Source: Berkiella_A sp964633725
GTDB taxonomy: Bacteria; Pseudomonadota; Gammaproteobacteria; Berkiellales; Berkiellaceae
Assembly (NCBI GenBank): GCA_964633725.1
Contig: CAZWHY010000013.1
Location: 12,744 to 76,743, forward strand
Length of the DNA: 64,000 nucleotides
Reading direction: 5' to 3'
Shown here: one piece after another, positions 37,583-47,032 of the stretch
How positions within the stretch are numbered: the stretch's first letter is position 1
How the letters are laid out: every line of letters starts with the position of its first letter
The notes under the pieces: model-generated
Told to the model about the DNA's origin: nothing
Database searches by the model: none
Seen by the model: the letters and a program-made list of their open reading frames with translations, nothing else
Translations under genes and position numbers: made by a program

Positions 37583-38758
37583 TTAGCGATTTAATAATTT
37601 TACTGGATTTTTCTGTGCTGCTAAAATAGCGGGTAATATCCCAGCCAATACACCCATTAGCAAAGCGATGGGTAATATAGACAGGTTATATAACCAGTTT
37701 ATTTGGCAAATAATATCTAACCCATTAATTAAAACATAGGCTGTTGGCGCCCCTAATACAATGCTAATGATCCCGGCTAATAGACAAAGAGCGATCGACT
37801 CACGTAAAAACAACAAAATAATCTGAAACTTAGATGCGCCTACACATATTTTAATACCAATTTCTTGGGCTCTGTCTTCCACCAGTAAACATAAAATATT
37901 AATCAGCGCCAACAACCCTAAGCTAAGATTTAACATGGCCACTAATTTTAGAATTTTTTGTGTAAGCTGGACTTGTCCAAACATCACTTTTATATACAAT
38001 TGTGAGTCTCTAAACATCACATTATCAATATTAAATTTATGTTTTAATATCTTTCTCAAATGGCTTTGCGCTGGCTCTATTGGTTTGTCTGACTGCACAT
38101 AGTAATTCAAAAACAAATCATGTCCAAAAATAGGCGCCATACTATAATCTAAAATAATGCTTTTATTTAAATTAAAATCTAAAATAGGACTGACGTCACT
38201 CTCTATAATAGACCCAACGACTTCATAATAATCCCCCTCAATCTGAAGCAATTCTCCTACTGCCTCATATCCCTTCTGGTTAAACTTTTTAACCCATTCA
38301 TCCCCTATAATAACAACTTTTTGATCTTTATCTAGAGGATGTAGTGAACGTCCACTGCTTATCTGAATGCCCAATGCGTTTATCAGCGCTAACGGCATAA
38401 AAACCAGGTTCGCCTGAAAGCTGTCGTCTGACCATATAATCTTTTGATATTCACTATGAAAAGGATAAATTGAGTAATGCGTAATAGATTGTTCTTCTAA
38501 TTGCCTAATATGTGGAAAAGCCAATGACGCTTTAAGATTACGCATAGCATTATGAGAACCAGGAATCACTTGAGCCACAAAGCGCACATCCGAAAAATCA
38601 GAAAATACTTTGTTCATATGTAAATTAACAGAATATTGCAAGCTAAATAACACAAACAAAGACAACAACCCCAACGTCAATCCAATCAAAGCCAAACTCA
38701 AACGCGCTTTGTAATAATAAATAAGAGCCAGCAGCTCTCTTAGCCAAAAAGCTTTCAT
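37583..38758 (-). CDS. MacB/FtsX-type ABC transporter permease
   Basis: 391 residues with one N-terminal membrane helix (about 15-38), a periplasmic MacB-PCD-like domain (about 40-265) and three C-terminal helices (about 275-385), the MacB/FtsX plan. Such permeases work by mechanotransmission with a MacA-like adaptor and TolC to expel substrates from the periplasm. The ATPase is a separate gene overlapping its start by 4 bp, unlike fused MacB. Confidence 0.88.
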   Translation of the reverse strand: MKAFWLRELLALIYYYKARLSLALIGLTLGLLSLFVLFSLQYSVNLHMNKVFSDFSDVRFVAQVIPGSHNAMRNLKASLAFPHIRQLEEQSITHYSIYPFHSEYQKIIWSDDSFQANLVFMPLALINALGIQISSGRSLHPLDKDQKVVIIGDEWVKKFNQKGYEAVGELLQIEGDYYEVVGSIIESDVSPILDFNLNKSIILDYSMAPIFGHDLFLNYYVQSDKPIEPAQSHLRKILKHKFNIDNVMFRDSQLYIKVMFGQVQLTQKILKLVAMLNLSLGLLALINILCLLVEDRAQEIGIKICVGASKFQIILLFLRESIALCLLAGIISIVLGAPTAYVLINGLDIICQINWLYNLSILPIALLMGVLAGILPAILAAQKNPVKLLNR

Positions 38759-39405
38759 ATCATATCGACTATTCGGTCACAACGCATTGCAACCCGTGGC
38801 TGATGTGTGACTAAAATCATGCTACATTGCGTTTGTTTTTGATAATAAAATAACTCATCCAAAATATGATTTTGTGTCATTATATCTAATTGAGAGGTTG
38901 GCTCATCGGCAATAATACACTTTGGCTTGTGAACAAGCGCTCGCAATATGCTAACCCGTTGCTTTTGACCACCTGATAACGCACGAGGCAATCGATGGGA
39001 TAACTCAGACAAGTTGAATTTATCCAGCAAAGCCATAGCATGTGCTCTAACACTCTCGGTGGATAAGCCTTGATAATATAATGGTAGGCCAATATTATCC
39101 ACCACATTCAAATGTGGAATCAACAAAGCAGATTGAAAGACAAAACCAAAGTATTGATTGCGTGTTTGAGCCATTTCTTTCGTGCTGTATCGCTTTAAAG
39201 GGGGACAACGCTTAGATAATAAATTATATTCGCCTTCAAAGTCATCATCCAATAACCCAATAATATTAATCAAGGTTGTTTTGCCTCGCCCAGATTCGCC
39301 TGTCACAGCGACGGATTCACCCCGTTGCAGCTCAAAAGAAAAATCTTTGAGCACCCATTTGTCTTGCGAATGATAGCGTTTGTTAATATGCTTTAACTTA
39401 AGCAT
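38755..39405 (-). CDS. ABC transporter ATP-binding protein (MacB/LolD type)
   Basis: About 216 residues. Walker A GESGRGKTT, Q-loop near FGFVFQS, signature LSGGQKQRVS, Walker B IIADEPTS and H-loop LVTHQ are all present, so it is an active ATPase. Several in-frame ATGs occur; I chose the one at 39405 that overlaps the adaptor stop (ATGCTTAA), but one at 39426 is also open. It energises the permease encoded next. Confidence 0.9.
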   Translation of the reverse strand: MLKLKHINKRYHSQDKWVLKDFSFELQRGESVAVTGESGRGKTTLINIIGLLDDDFEGEYNLLSKRCPPLKRYSTKEMAQTRNQYFGFVFQSALLIPHLNVVDNIGLPLYYQGLSTESVRAHAMALLDKFNLSELSHRLPRALSGGQKQRVSILRALVHKPKCIIADEPTSQLDIMTQNHILDELFYYQKQTQCSMILVTHQPRVAMRCDRIVDMI

Positions 39406-40639
39406 GAGCATGCACAACATCGCCAACCACTAAACCAGAAATGATGTCTACTTCTTGGTGAGATATCTCACCCAATTTTACATGACGCTTATGAATACCA
39501 GTCTGATCCATGACCCAGCAAAAGGGCTTGTTATTTTCATATTGAATAAAATTTTTAGGGATCACAACTCCCACCGTTGATATTTGTTGACTCACTTCAA
39601 CTTTTGCACTCATACCAAATAAGAATTTACTTTGCTCAATTTTATCCATATTCACTTCAATGACCACATCAAATTTAGGCGCAATATATCTATCCATTGT
39701 CGCCTGCAAAGAATGTCGAATATCGAGTATACGCGCATCTAAAGCCACCAAAGGAAAGGCGTTTAACTTTACCCCAACACTGTCTTTTTTGTGTAATCGT
39801 GCCACATCCGATCCGCTCATCCGCACGGTAATCGCACAAAGAGAAATGGCAGCCACACGTGCGATGACATCATCATGCTTTAGCTTTTTTTTAAAATCTG
39901 TGCCCCAGTTCGGCTCCAAGTTGCCTTGCTCAATTTTTTCTGGCAGTAATACGCCTGTGATGGGGCTTTTCACTTGCAACGATACAAGTTTCATTTTTAA
40001 TTCTGCTAATTTAACCTCCTCTTGCAACATTTTTTGCTGTACTTGATCTATTTCACTCATATCAACTTTATTGACAAGCTGCAAATAAAGCTGTTTTTGT
40101 TCAATATAATTTTTCTTAGCCTGAAATAATCTGATTTTATCATTATGACACTCATCATCCGATATAATGCCCTTAATCAATAATTTTTGGCTGTTTTTAT
40201 AATGTGATTTAGTATTTTTATAATTCATCTGTGCTTGATTACGATTCAGCCGTGCCTGAGCCAGTTCAGCACTCTGAGACCAGTTTTGCAATTTATATAA
40301 TTTTTTTGTCAGCTGAACAATATCTTCTTTTGCTTTTAAAATAGCATCATGCAAAGGCACTGATTGCAAATCAAAGATAACTGAATCTTGTAAGATAAGA
40401 TCACCTAGACTATTATGGCTGTGTCTTAATTCTGCATCATAGGGGGCTGTCAGCTCATATATATCAAGCGGCTGAATACTGCCTTCAAACATTTGTACTT
40501 TTTTGATATTAATATTAGGCAGAATCTTATAAGAAGACGGCATCGCATCCGCATACAACGATGTGGTTAAAAAGCAACAACATAACAATATCACGTGAAT
40601 AATCAACGCAATCGACACTTTACGAATATAATATAACAT
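39398..40639 (-). CDS. HlyD/MacA-type membrane fusion protein
   Basis: 413 residues. An N-terminal membrane anchor or signal (about 8-30), a short barrel-sandwich half, a coiled-coil hairpin (about 95-215, many Gln/Lys/Leu heptads), then beta-barrel and membrane-proximal domains. Periplasmic adaptor linking the MacB-like permease to the TolC-like channel encoded just upstream. It overlaps the channel gene by 20 bp. Confidence 0.85.
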   Translation of the reverse strand: MLYYIRKVSIALIIHVILLCCCFLTTSLYADAMPSSYKILPNINIKKVQMFEGSIQPLDIYELTAPYDAELRHSHNSLGDLILQDSVIFDLQSVPLHDAILKAKEDIVQLTKKLYKLQNWSQSAELAQARLNRNQAQMNYKNTKSHYKNSQKLLIKGIISDDECHNDKIRLFQAKKNYIEQKQLYLQLVNKVDMSEIDQVQQKMLQEEVKLAELKMKLVSLQVKSPITGVLLPEKIEQGNLEPNWGTDFKKKLKHDDVIARVAAISLCAITVRMSGSDVARLHKKDSVGVKLNAFPLVALDARILDIRHSLQATMDRYIAPKFDVVIEVNMDKIEQSKFLFGMSAKVEVSQQISTVGVVIPKNFIQYENNKPFCWVMDQTGIHKRHVKLGEISHQEVDIISGLVVGDVVHAHA

Positions 40640-42053
40640 TCCAATTTTCCAACAAATGACCGGTTGCTTGTTCTATTTTTATTTTTGAATCTAATAGTTT
40701 TAGTTTTGAACTAGATAGCCTCATTGAAACCTGGTGCAATCTATCTTGTGTACGAACCACCTCGTGCACAGAAGAACGGCCAGCAATATATTTCTCTAAA
40801 ACCCCCTGGTAATCTAACTCAGCCAAGTCTAACTCTTCCTGAACCAATACTAACTGTTGTGTTTGTGAGCTAATATCATCCAACCAAGATATCACTTGAT
40901 TTTTCAAAAGTCTCTGACGTTGTTTTATCTCTAATAAATTTTTCTGTATTGCGGTATGGATGACTAAACGCTTATTATGATGGATATACCCTTCCCCTAG
41001 CGGCAAGCTAAAATTCAATGTGGTCGTGTAACCCTTGCTAGGCGATTTCAGTGCATGAAAGCCTCCATCCTTTGCGGTAATATCTTCGAATTGATGATAA
41101 TAACTTCTGCCTAAATGTATATCAGCCTGTAAATTAATGTCAAACATCTGGTTATCTTTCGCAATGAGCAGTTCATGTTTATAACGAGTTTCATTGAGTT
41201 GTAAATTTTTCAACCTAAGATCGTGCGCCAATACTTCCGTGATAATATTATCATCTATCCCTTCAGGTTTGTAATCTAAATCAGACATAATATCGGCATG
41301 GTTATCGTCAACGCCCATTAATTCAAACAATTCTGTTCTGATTTGAAACAATTCATTCTGGGCTTGTAATATACTTTGCTTTGCCTGTCTCATTTGTAAC
41401 TGTGGTGCAAACAAATCATTTTTAGCGATGCGACCTGCTTGATATTTCTCATTCAGCATCTTGAACAATCGTTCAGCTTGCGCTAAATGCTTATTCTGTG
41501 ATACCACGTTCAATGATTTTTGCTGATATTGTGTGAATTGCAATATCACACTTAAAACCAAACTTTCAACCGCTTGCTGATAATTAAGGGCTTCAGACTG
41601 ATACTGTAATTTTGCTTGATTTTTAGGCCAATTATTGATTTTAATTTTGGCGCCTTTGGTAATAGGCTGCTTTATTGTGACCGTGACAGATTCATCACTG
41701 TGTTTATATTTGTCTGAATAGGCAGCTTTTTCGGTTGAAATATTGAGCTGTGTGCCAATAGGTGTTTTCATTTGTATACTAGGATACGCTTTGATTAACT
41801 CTGAATGCTTTGTATGGGTGTAACTTTCTTTGTGTATCGTACCTTGAACATCAAGTGATAGTTTAGGTCTATAGATTTTTTGTTGCACATTCAAATTATC
41901 AATGGCTAACAGTCTATCTAAGTAAACAGATTGTATTTGGGTATTATGTACCAAAGCCAAGCTAATGGCTTGAGCAACAGTTAATGCTTGCGCATAACTT
42001 GCCCAGGGCAATAGCCAGAGAAAAATAGTGGTAGGTAAAGCAAAGTACCGCAT
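40620..42053 (-). CDS. TolC-family outer membrane channel (export operon)
   Basis: 477 residues with a signal peptide (about 1-23) and two OEP repeats. First gene of a four-gene tripartite exporter operon (channel, adaptor, ATPase, permease), all with overlapping ends. It differs in sequence from the LapE-like channel at 2577-3998. The substrate is unknown; such systems export macrolides, peptides, lipopeptides or siderophores. Confidence 0.87.
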   Translation of the reverse strand: MRYFALPTTIFLWLLPWASYAQALTVAQAISLALVHNTQIQSVYLDRLLAIDNLNVQQKIYRPKLSLDVQGTIHKESYTHTKHSELIKAYPSIQMKTPIGTQLNISTEKAAYSDKYKHSDESVTVTIKQPITKGAKIKINNWPKNQAKLQYQSEALNYQQAVESLVLSVILQFTQYQQKSLNVVSQNKHLAQAERLFKMLNEKYQAGRIAKNDLFAPQLQMRQAKQSILQAQNELFQIRTELFELMGVDDNHADIMSDLDYKPEGIDDNIITEVLAHDLRLKNLQLNETRYKHELLIAKDNQMFDINLQADIHLGRSYYHQFEDITAKDGGFHALKSPSKGYTTTLNFSLPLGEGYIHHNKRLVIHTAIQKNLLEIKQRQRLLKNQVISWLDDISSQTQQLVLVQEELDLAELDYQGVLEKYIAGRSSVHEVVRTQDRLHQVSMRLSSSKLKLLDSKIKIEQATGHLLENWNVILYS

Positions 42054-42115
42054 GCTTTATAGTCTTATCTTTTTTGCCGTACTATAGTCTAGTTATAGCT
42101 CTAAAAGCAAGTCGA

Positions 42116-43525
42116 TTATGTCAGCTGATTTACTATGACAGAAATCTCATCTTCTTGTTCCATAATTTCAGTTAGGGCGAGCTGTGCATCCTCTAGAGTC
42201 AAATCTAAGGATTCTAGTATTGATGCAGATAATTGACAATCCCGCGCATCGCCTAAGTTATGCATTTTGAGCAAGCGTGTTGCTATATAAATTAAATTCG
42301 AATACTGTGCATTTTCGCTAACATAATCTTCTTGATGATGTCCTTTGACAGCGGTTATGACTTCTTTAGGCAAGTTCCACGTTTCTAACAACCAAGCCCC
42401 TATTTGTGTATGTGTTACACCTAGCACATACTTTTCTATTTCGATTAAGCAAATATTAGGATTTACTTCAATATAGCGATTCAATATAAAATACTGCGGC
42501 GGAAATAACTCTGCCAATAGCAAATTACCAAAATTATGTAACAATCCAGATAAATATACCAATCCTACAATAGGTCTTGTTTTTGCAGGCATACGCTTGA
42601 CTAAGGCTTCCGCCAAAAGTGCCGTATAAATAGAGAATTTCCAGTATGCTTTTAACCCTAAAGGTCCATCCACTGGCATCTTCATTGAGCGATTAAGCGC
42701 AATCCCTAATGATAAGTTTAAAACCAAATCAAAACCCAATACTTTCACAATCACACATTCAATAGAAGTGATTTTCCCCCCATAACCATAAAATGGCGAT
42801 TGTGCCCATTTGATCAATTGAGCACTTAAACTGGGATCTTTGGCTACAATATCTGCTAAATCTGATGCGGTAGCATTTAAATTACTACGTAATTGCAAAA
42901 TATCAGAAGCAATCGCTGGTATCGCGGGTAATTCTATGTTTTCTTGCAATCGTGTCTGAAAGCGTTGAGGTGTAAATTGATCAACTTGTTGCTTAATGCT
43001 CTCTGAATCTTGTTCCCCTTCAGCCAAGTAGCTAATTGGCGAGCTAAAATCACCCTGCCAAGTGTTTTGCTGTAGGCCAATAAAATCTTCCCTTTTCATT
43101 TTGATCAGTGCATCATGCTGCCCTGGCTCAAAATAAATATCGTCTAATGCCATAATAGAGCTATCTAAAATAGCATCAATTTGAAAAAAATCAGGCAAAG
43201 GTGGATATGAGCCTGGCTCACATTTTTCAAATAACTCAGAAACGACATCATGTTTCGCTGGTATCATATCCCGATTTAAAACTTTGCACAGAGCCGAAAA
43301 ATCGAGCAACCTATCCATAGGCAAGACAGCCATGATAATCCCATGTTCCTCTTCAAGCACAACCATTCTTAATAAAGCTATACGTGGGATTTGACATGCT
43401 TGGGCGGCTTGCTCCAGCGTAAATGTTTTTGAATGTTTTATTACTTCATATTTCACTTTATGGCTATCAAGGTAGCTATAAATATCTTGATGTGATTGAA
43501 TTTTTTTTTCTAAATTTGCTTTCAT
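42116..43525 (-). CDS. YbaK-HDOD fusion signalling protein
   Basis: 469 residues. The N-terminal half (about 10-150) resembles a YbaK/prolyl-tRNA editing-type domain. The C-terminal half (about 195-440) is an HDOD domain starting ELPAIPAIASDILQL. HDOD is a non-catalytic relative of HD phosphohydrolases used in regulatory proteins. The combination is known in gammaproteobacterial signalling proteins but its ligand is not. It lies 62 bp upstream of the TolC-type gene on the same strand and may be co-transcribed. Confidence 0.8.
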   Translation of the reverse strand: MKANLEKKIQSHQDIYSYLDSHKVKYEVIKHSKTFTLEQAAQACQIPRIALLRMVVLEEEHGIIMAVLPMDRLLDFSALCKVLNRDMIPAKHDVVSELFEKCEPGSYPPLPDFFQIDAILDSSIMALDDIYFEPGQHDALIKMKREDFIGLQQNTWQGDFSSPISYLAEGEQDSESIKQQVDQFTPQRFQTRLQENIELPAIPAIASDILQLRSNLNATASDLADIVAKDPSLSAQLIKWAQSPFYGYGGKITSIECVIVKVLGFDLVLNLSLGIALNRSMKMPVDGPLGLKAYWKFSIYTALLAEALVKRMPAKTRPIVGLVYLSGLLHNFGNLLLAELFPPQYFILNRYIEVNPNICLIEIEKYVLGVTHTQIGAWLLETWNLPKEVITAVKGHHQEDYVSENAQYSNLIYIATRLLKMHNLGDARDCQLSASILESLDLTLEDAQLALTEIMEQEDEISVIVNQLT

Positions 43526-43668
43526 AAGCTTTTCCGACCCAATAGTTTGAAAACTGGTTTAATTGACAGGCCCTAAAACTTCATTTTTGCCTATCCAAAT
43601 AATAGCTGATCCCCCCCACTCCCGCCCAAATTAAAAATTAACAAAAAATTAACAAGACATCCACGTTA

Positions 43669-43849
43669 AGGAATGGGCATGTAATAACTTACGGGTTTAG
43701 CGCTCAGTAAGCTGGCATATTTAGATGGAACGATTGAGGCAAAATTCGAGCATAGCAGGGCTATGTGAGTGTTTTTCCGATTGAGGTTCATTTAAAGATG
43801 GCTTGCTTAATGAGATGATAAAACGGTAAGTTATTACATGCCCATTCCT
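43669..43849. mobile_element. 181-bp MITE-like element with 24-bp perfect inverted ends
   Basis: The left end (43669-43692) and right end (43826-43849) are exact reverse complements over 24 bp, beginning AGGAATGGGCATGTAATAAC on the outside left. No gene is supported inside. Its rightmost 53 bp recur exactly at 50073-50125, and the outer 15 bp at 51346-51360, so it is a dispersed family. The rest of the gap (43850-44186) is AT-rich without a gene. Confidence 0.88.
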
Positions 43850-44186
43850 AAGTTGACCTGCAAATAAATATAGGCGTACATTCATCGACTGTCTAGCGAC
43901 AACTAAACGGGCTGTACACATGTGCATTTGGGTAACATTTAATATGATTCAACTCGTTACCCAGCAATTCTAAATTTGGATAGAGATAAGCTCATAGTTT
44001 GGATGTCAACTGATTTTGCTGTAGAGAAAGCGGCATAGGGTGTGGTTATTACGATTGATATTTAGGTTTATATTCTTGAAAAATTGAATTTTTGTAACGA
44101 CAGAATCAATATCTAACGAGTAAAAAAATCAGCCTCATAGCAAAACAAGCTTACTATAACGCTGATGATATAAGTTAAATTTAAAA

Positions 44187-45536
44187 TCAATTAAGAAAAA
44201 CTAAGAAGTGTCTTGTGGTAATGGTAATTCTATTTTCTAAACCTACGAACATAAAATCGATAAGGTGGTTCCAATTTTTAAAATAAGAGTAATACGTTAA
44301 GGTTCGGATATGCTGAAAGAACGTGACTCTCGCTCCTAGTTTCTCACGAATAGCCGTATATTTACGATCAGATAAGTGCAGAATAGTGTGAAACAAGAAG
44401 GCCAGCAAATTAAAAGTAAGTAGCGTCTCAGATAAATGTTTTTTACCATGGCCAAAATTATGCTCTAAATTATATCCTTTGGTTTTTAATGTGTTATTGT
44501 TTTCATTTTCGATCTTCCACCTTGTACGACCGGCGTTGATAATCTCAGCACAGCTTTCTTTAGTGATAGCATGGTCAGTTACATAGCAGTTAACAAATGT
44601 TTGCTTGCCCGTGTTATCAAATATTCTTAATTCGCACCAATTGACTTGGACAGCATCGTTATCCCCATTTAGAGGCAGAGCATTAAAAAAACGATATTGG
44701 TAATTATATTTTCTTTTCCCTTTTTGAACATCAACAGAGAAAGTCTCAATTCTACCTGTATTTTCTAATTCATTTAGATATCGGTAAAGGTATTTGTGTG
44801 AGGTAGGCTTGCATGTCAAAATGAAGCTAAAACCCTTTGATTTTAGCGACTTTATATAAGGGTTTCTTGAATATAAATCATCCCCTAATAGCGTGGCTCC
44901 AAGCTCACTATATTTGTCCCCTTGAGTATCAAGCCATCTTTTGCCCGCATTAATTTCACAATCTTGTTTGCTTTCACCATCTCTATTATGAATAAATTCT
45001 GGTGGTAGTGAAATAGCATGCGGTAAGCCAGGTGCGACTAAAGCTGGGGTAATTGCTGAATGAGAGTGTTTAATTGAGCCATTTGTATGATGGGTTTGTT
45101 GGCACTGAGTACAATGAATATCATTTGAACTAAAAAATCTAGTGCCATCTAATGCAATTAGCAATGTATTGTTGATAGAACAAAACGGAAGCAGTAATTT
45201 TTGATTGTCTAGCTCTGAAACTATAATGTCAAACACAGGTGAAAATGAGTCTGGAGGTACAGCGTCTAGCAAATTCCTGATTTCATTATCACTTGGTATA
45301 TTCTGAGCTTGAAATAAACTTGCCACATTATCCTGCCCTTTTGCATCATCCATCTGTCGCTGATGCGCCAGGAATGATGGACTCTGCATAAAAAATACAG
45401 AAAAAGCAGAAAGCGCTGCATCAGAAACTTTATATTGAGTGTTTTTCCCACTTCTATTGTCCGGTAACAGTTTCGTATAATATTTTAAAAGAGTAATTAG
45501 ATTTGCTTGCTCAAGCGCAATGATATCTTCACACAT
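44187..45536 (-). CDS. DDE transposase, IS4-like
   Basis: 449 residues, full-looking length. Candidate catalytic residues: D in LIALDGTRFF, D in LLGDDLYSR and E in RWKIENENN, the last resembling the Y-R-E-K type region of IS4 transposases. Two CxxC-type cysteines (HCTQCQQ) lie between the first and second Asp. I could not identify terminal inverted repeats by eye. It lies next to the MITE but shares no visible end sequence with it. Confidence 0.8.
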   Translation of the reverse strand: MCEDIIALEQANLITLLKYYTKLLPDNRSGKNTQYKVSDAALSAFSVFFMQSPSFLAHQRQMDDAKGQDNVASLFQAQNIPSDNEIRNLLDAVPPDSFSPVFDIIVSELDNQKLLLPFCSINNTLLIALDGTRFFSSNDIHCTQCQQTHHTNGSIKHSHSAITPALVAPGLPHAISLPPEFIHNRDGESKQDCEINAGKRWLDTQGDKYSELGATLLGDDLYSRNPYIKSLKSKGFSFILTCKPTSHKYLYRYLNELENTGRIETFSVDVQKGKRKYNYQYRFFNALPLNGDNDAVQVNWCELRIFDNTGKQTFVNCYVTDHAITKESCAEIINAGRTRWKIENENNNTLKTKGYNLEHNFGHGKKHLSETLLTFNLLAFLFHTILHLSDRKYTAIREKLGARVTFFQHIRTLTYYSYFKNWNHLIDFMFVGLENRITITTRHFLVFLN

Positions 45537-45885
45537 AAATTATACTGATCATACATTGAGGTTATTTAGATGATAACACTCGCTATGGTCATTTTGCTTG
45601 AGCCATCACCTCTTTTTTCCTTGATCTATTAACCTCTCTAGCCCTCTAATATCTGTGTAAACACCATGATCTATTGACCTACCACCTTGAGAACTGCTGC
45701 TCGTTACCCTAACTGCCTTACAAATATATTGACATCAAAGCTTCACAAGGTTAGGGTGCCAACATACTATTTTTAGCTAAACATCTGAGGCTAGAAAAGG
45801 GAATTTTCCCCATTCTAGTGTAAGCTTCCGAAAAGTATTATAGTCGTCACCGAATTCTACTTTAAAGCCAGCCTAAGAGGACAAA
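45537..45885. other. 349-bp intergenic region upstream of the LRR gene
   Basis: No gene. An 8-bp inverted pair (ACCCTAAC near 45715, GTTAGGGT near 45750) flanks a short AT segment. A good ribosome site (AAGAGGA) precedes the LRR start. One end of the IS element probably lies here. Confidence 0.4.
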
Positions 45886-46605
45886 ATGCACACTATCCCT
45901 GAAGAAATTTTTAATCTGTTTCTGGCCCCAAATCAGCATACTGGAAATTCTGAGCATGCATTATTGCAATGGCTTGAGAAAAATAACGTTAAAAAGCTGA
46001 GTTGCTGTTCAATCTTTTGGGATAACCCCGCGCTGGCTCCCAAGGTAGCAGCTGTCATTGCAAAAAGCCAAGTACAAACTGTGGACTTTAGCGGCAACGA
46101 TCTTGGTAAGCACGGCCCACAAACTGCTGCCAACTTAACGGCTGAGCACTCTAAAGTGCACACTGTGAACTTGAGCAACAACGATCTTGGTGAGGATGGC
46201 CAACAAACTGCTGCCAACTTAACGAGTGAACACTCTAAAATTATTAGTGCCACTATTATTTCACTTCCCCTGCTTCAACTAACAGATAATCTATTTAATT
46301 TATTAGTAAGCCAAACGGACGACCCTTTAAACTCACTTAAGGTAATGACTGCCAGACAAATCTTAAGGATTGAACTGAACAAAAGCGACAGGGAGTCGCT
46401 TCCGCTTCGTGAGATAATGAGCTTTCGTCACAAAATCCCTAGTTACGTTGGACAATGCCTGCTTTTCTATTTTAACAAGTTTAGTGCACAAGATGTCTTT
46501 AATGGTAAGCTAGAGGAAGCTTTCGAAAACTTCGAAGATTTCCACCCAGTAGACAGCGCTGCTTTAGATGTGCGTAGTGCCAGAAGACCAGTGGTTGGAA
46601 GGTAG
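45886..46605 (+). CDS. Small leucine-rich-repeat protein, possible effector
   Basis: 239 residues. Two clear ribonuclease-inhibitor-type LRR units (VQTVDFSGNDLGKHG and VHTVNLSNNDLGEDG, each followed by QQ/PQTAANLT) lie at about 64-118, with a weaker one before. The C-terminal half (about 120-220) is helical with no recognised family. The last 20 or so residues are encoded by an inverted repeat that also encodes the end of the caspase-like gene, so the original C-terminus may have been lost. No signal peptide. LRR proteins of this type in intracellular bacteria are often secreted effectors; that is inference. Confidence 0.7.
   Translation: MHTIPEEIFNLFLAPNQHTGNSEHALLQWLEKNNVKKLSCCSIFWDNPALAPKVAAVIAKSQVQTVDFSGNDLGKHGPQTAANLTAEHSKVHTVNLSNNDLGEDGQQTAANLTSEHSKIISATIISLPLLQLTDNLFNLLVSQTDDPLNSLKVMTARQILRIELNKSDRESLPLREIMSFRHKIPSYVGQCLLFYFNKFSAQDVFNGKLEEAFENFEDFHPVDSAALDVRSARRPVVGR
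46545..46579 (+). repeat. 35-bp imperfect inverted repeat, left arm
   Basis: Matches the reverse complement of 46998-47032 with about four mismatches (core CCCAGTAGACAGCGCTG). It lies inside the 3' end of the LRR gene. Confidence 0.9.
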
Positions 46606-46693
46606 CGAAGTGAGAATAAAACAGCTCTAGTCAACTTCAACAGCTGGATTCAATGAAGTTGAAATACGGCAATACGTTAAGCTTCAAAAATAG

Positions 46694-46985
46694 TTAGAGG
46701 GGGCCACTATCGAGAGCAGCAGATTCTAATTACAATATGAGCTAGACAAGCAGCAGTCTTTGAGTTTACTCACGGCCGGCAAGCCTCCCGCTTTGCGGGA
46801 GTGGTCTGACTTTGCTTTCTGCTAACAGCTCCTGTTTCCAACCATACAAGGCTGTCTTGCTAATGCCTTCAGCTTTTGCTAGTTGTGAAATGGTTTGATT
46901 AGTTGAGCAAAATAGCTTTTTAAGGGTCGCTTTTTTCGCTCTGGCGCAATACGCGGCATGGCTCATTTTCTATCGCCCCCTCTAA
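46694..46985. mobile_element. IS3-like remnant
   Basis: Bounded by the 11-bp inverted pair TTAGAGGGGGC (46694-46704) and its complement (46975-46985). It contains an OrfA-type gene but no OrfB, so it is too short for a complete IS3 element. A small GC hairpin (46785-46801) lies near the orfA stop. Confidence 0.65.
46766..46966 (-). pseudogene. IS3-type OrfA fragment (transposase helix-turn-helix)
   Basis: 66 codons. The helix-turn-helix segment TISQLAKAEGISKTALYGWKQ is typical of IS3 OrfA / HTH_Tnp_1. The C-terminal tail runs into a hairpin sequence and stops without the usual leucine zipper or frameshift into OrfB, so it is a truncated remnant. Confidence 0.75.
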
Positions 46986-46997
46986 TTACAAACTTAC

Positions 46998-47032
46998 CAC
47001 TACGTTTATCTAAAACAGCGCTGTCTACTGGG
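46998..47032 (-). repeat. 35-bp imperfect inverted repeat, right arm
   Basis: Partner of 46545-46579; supplies the final codons of the caspase-like gene (ending PSRQRCF). Confidence 0.9.

Noticed and set aside
43721..43927. 68-codon frame on the minus strand
   Set aside because: It covers the MITE and has no ribosome site or family similarity.
46694..46985. Complete IS3 element
   Set aside because: Only an OrfA fragment and short inverted ends are present; OrfB is missing.
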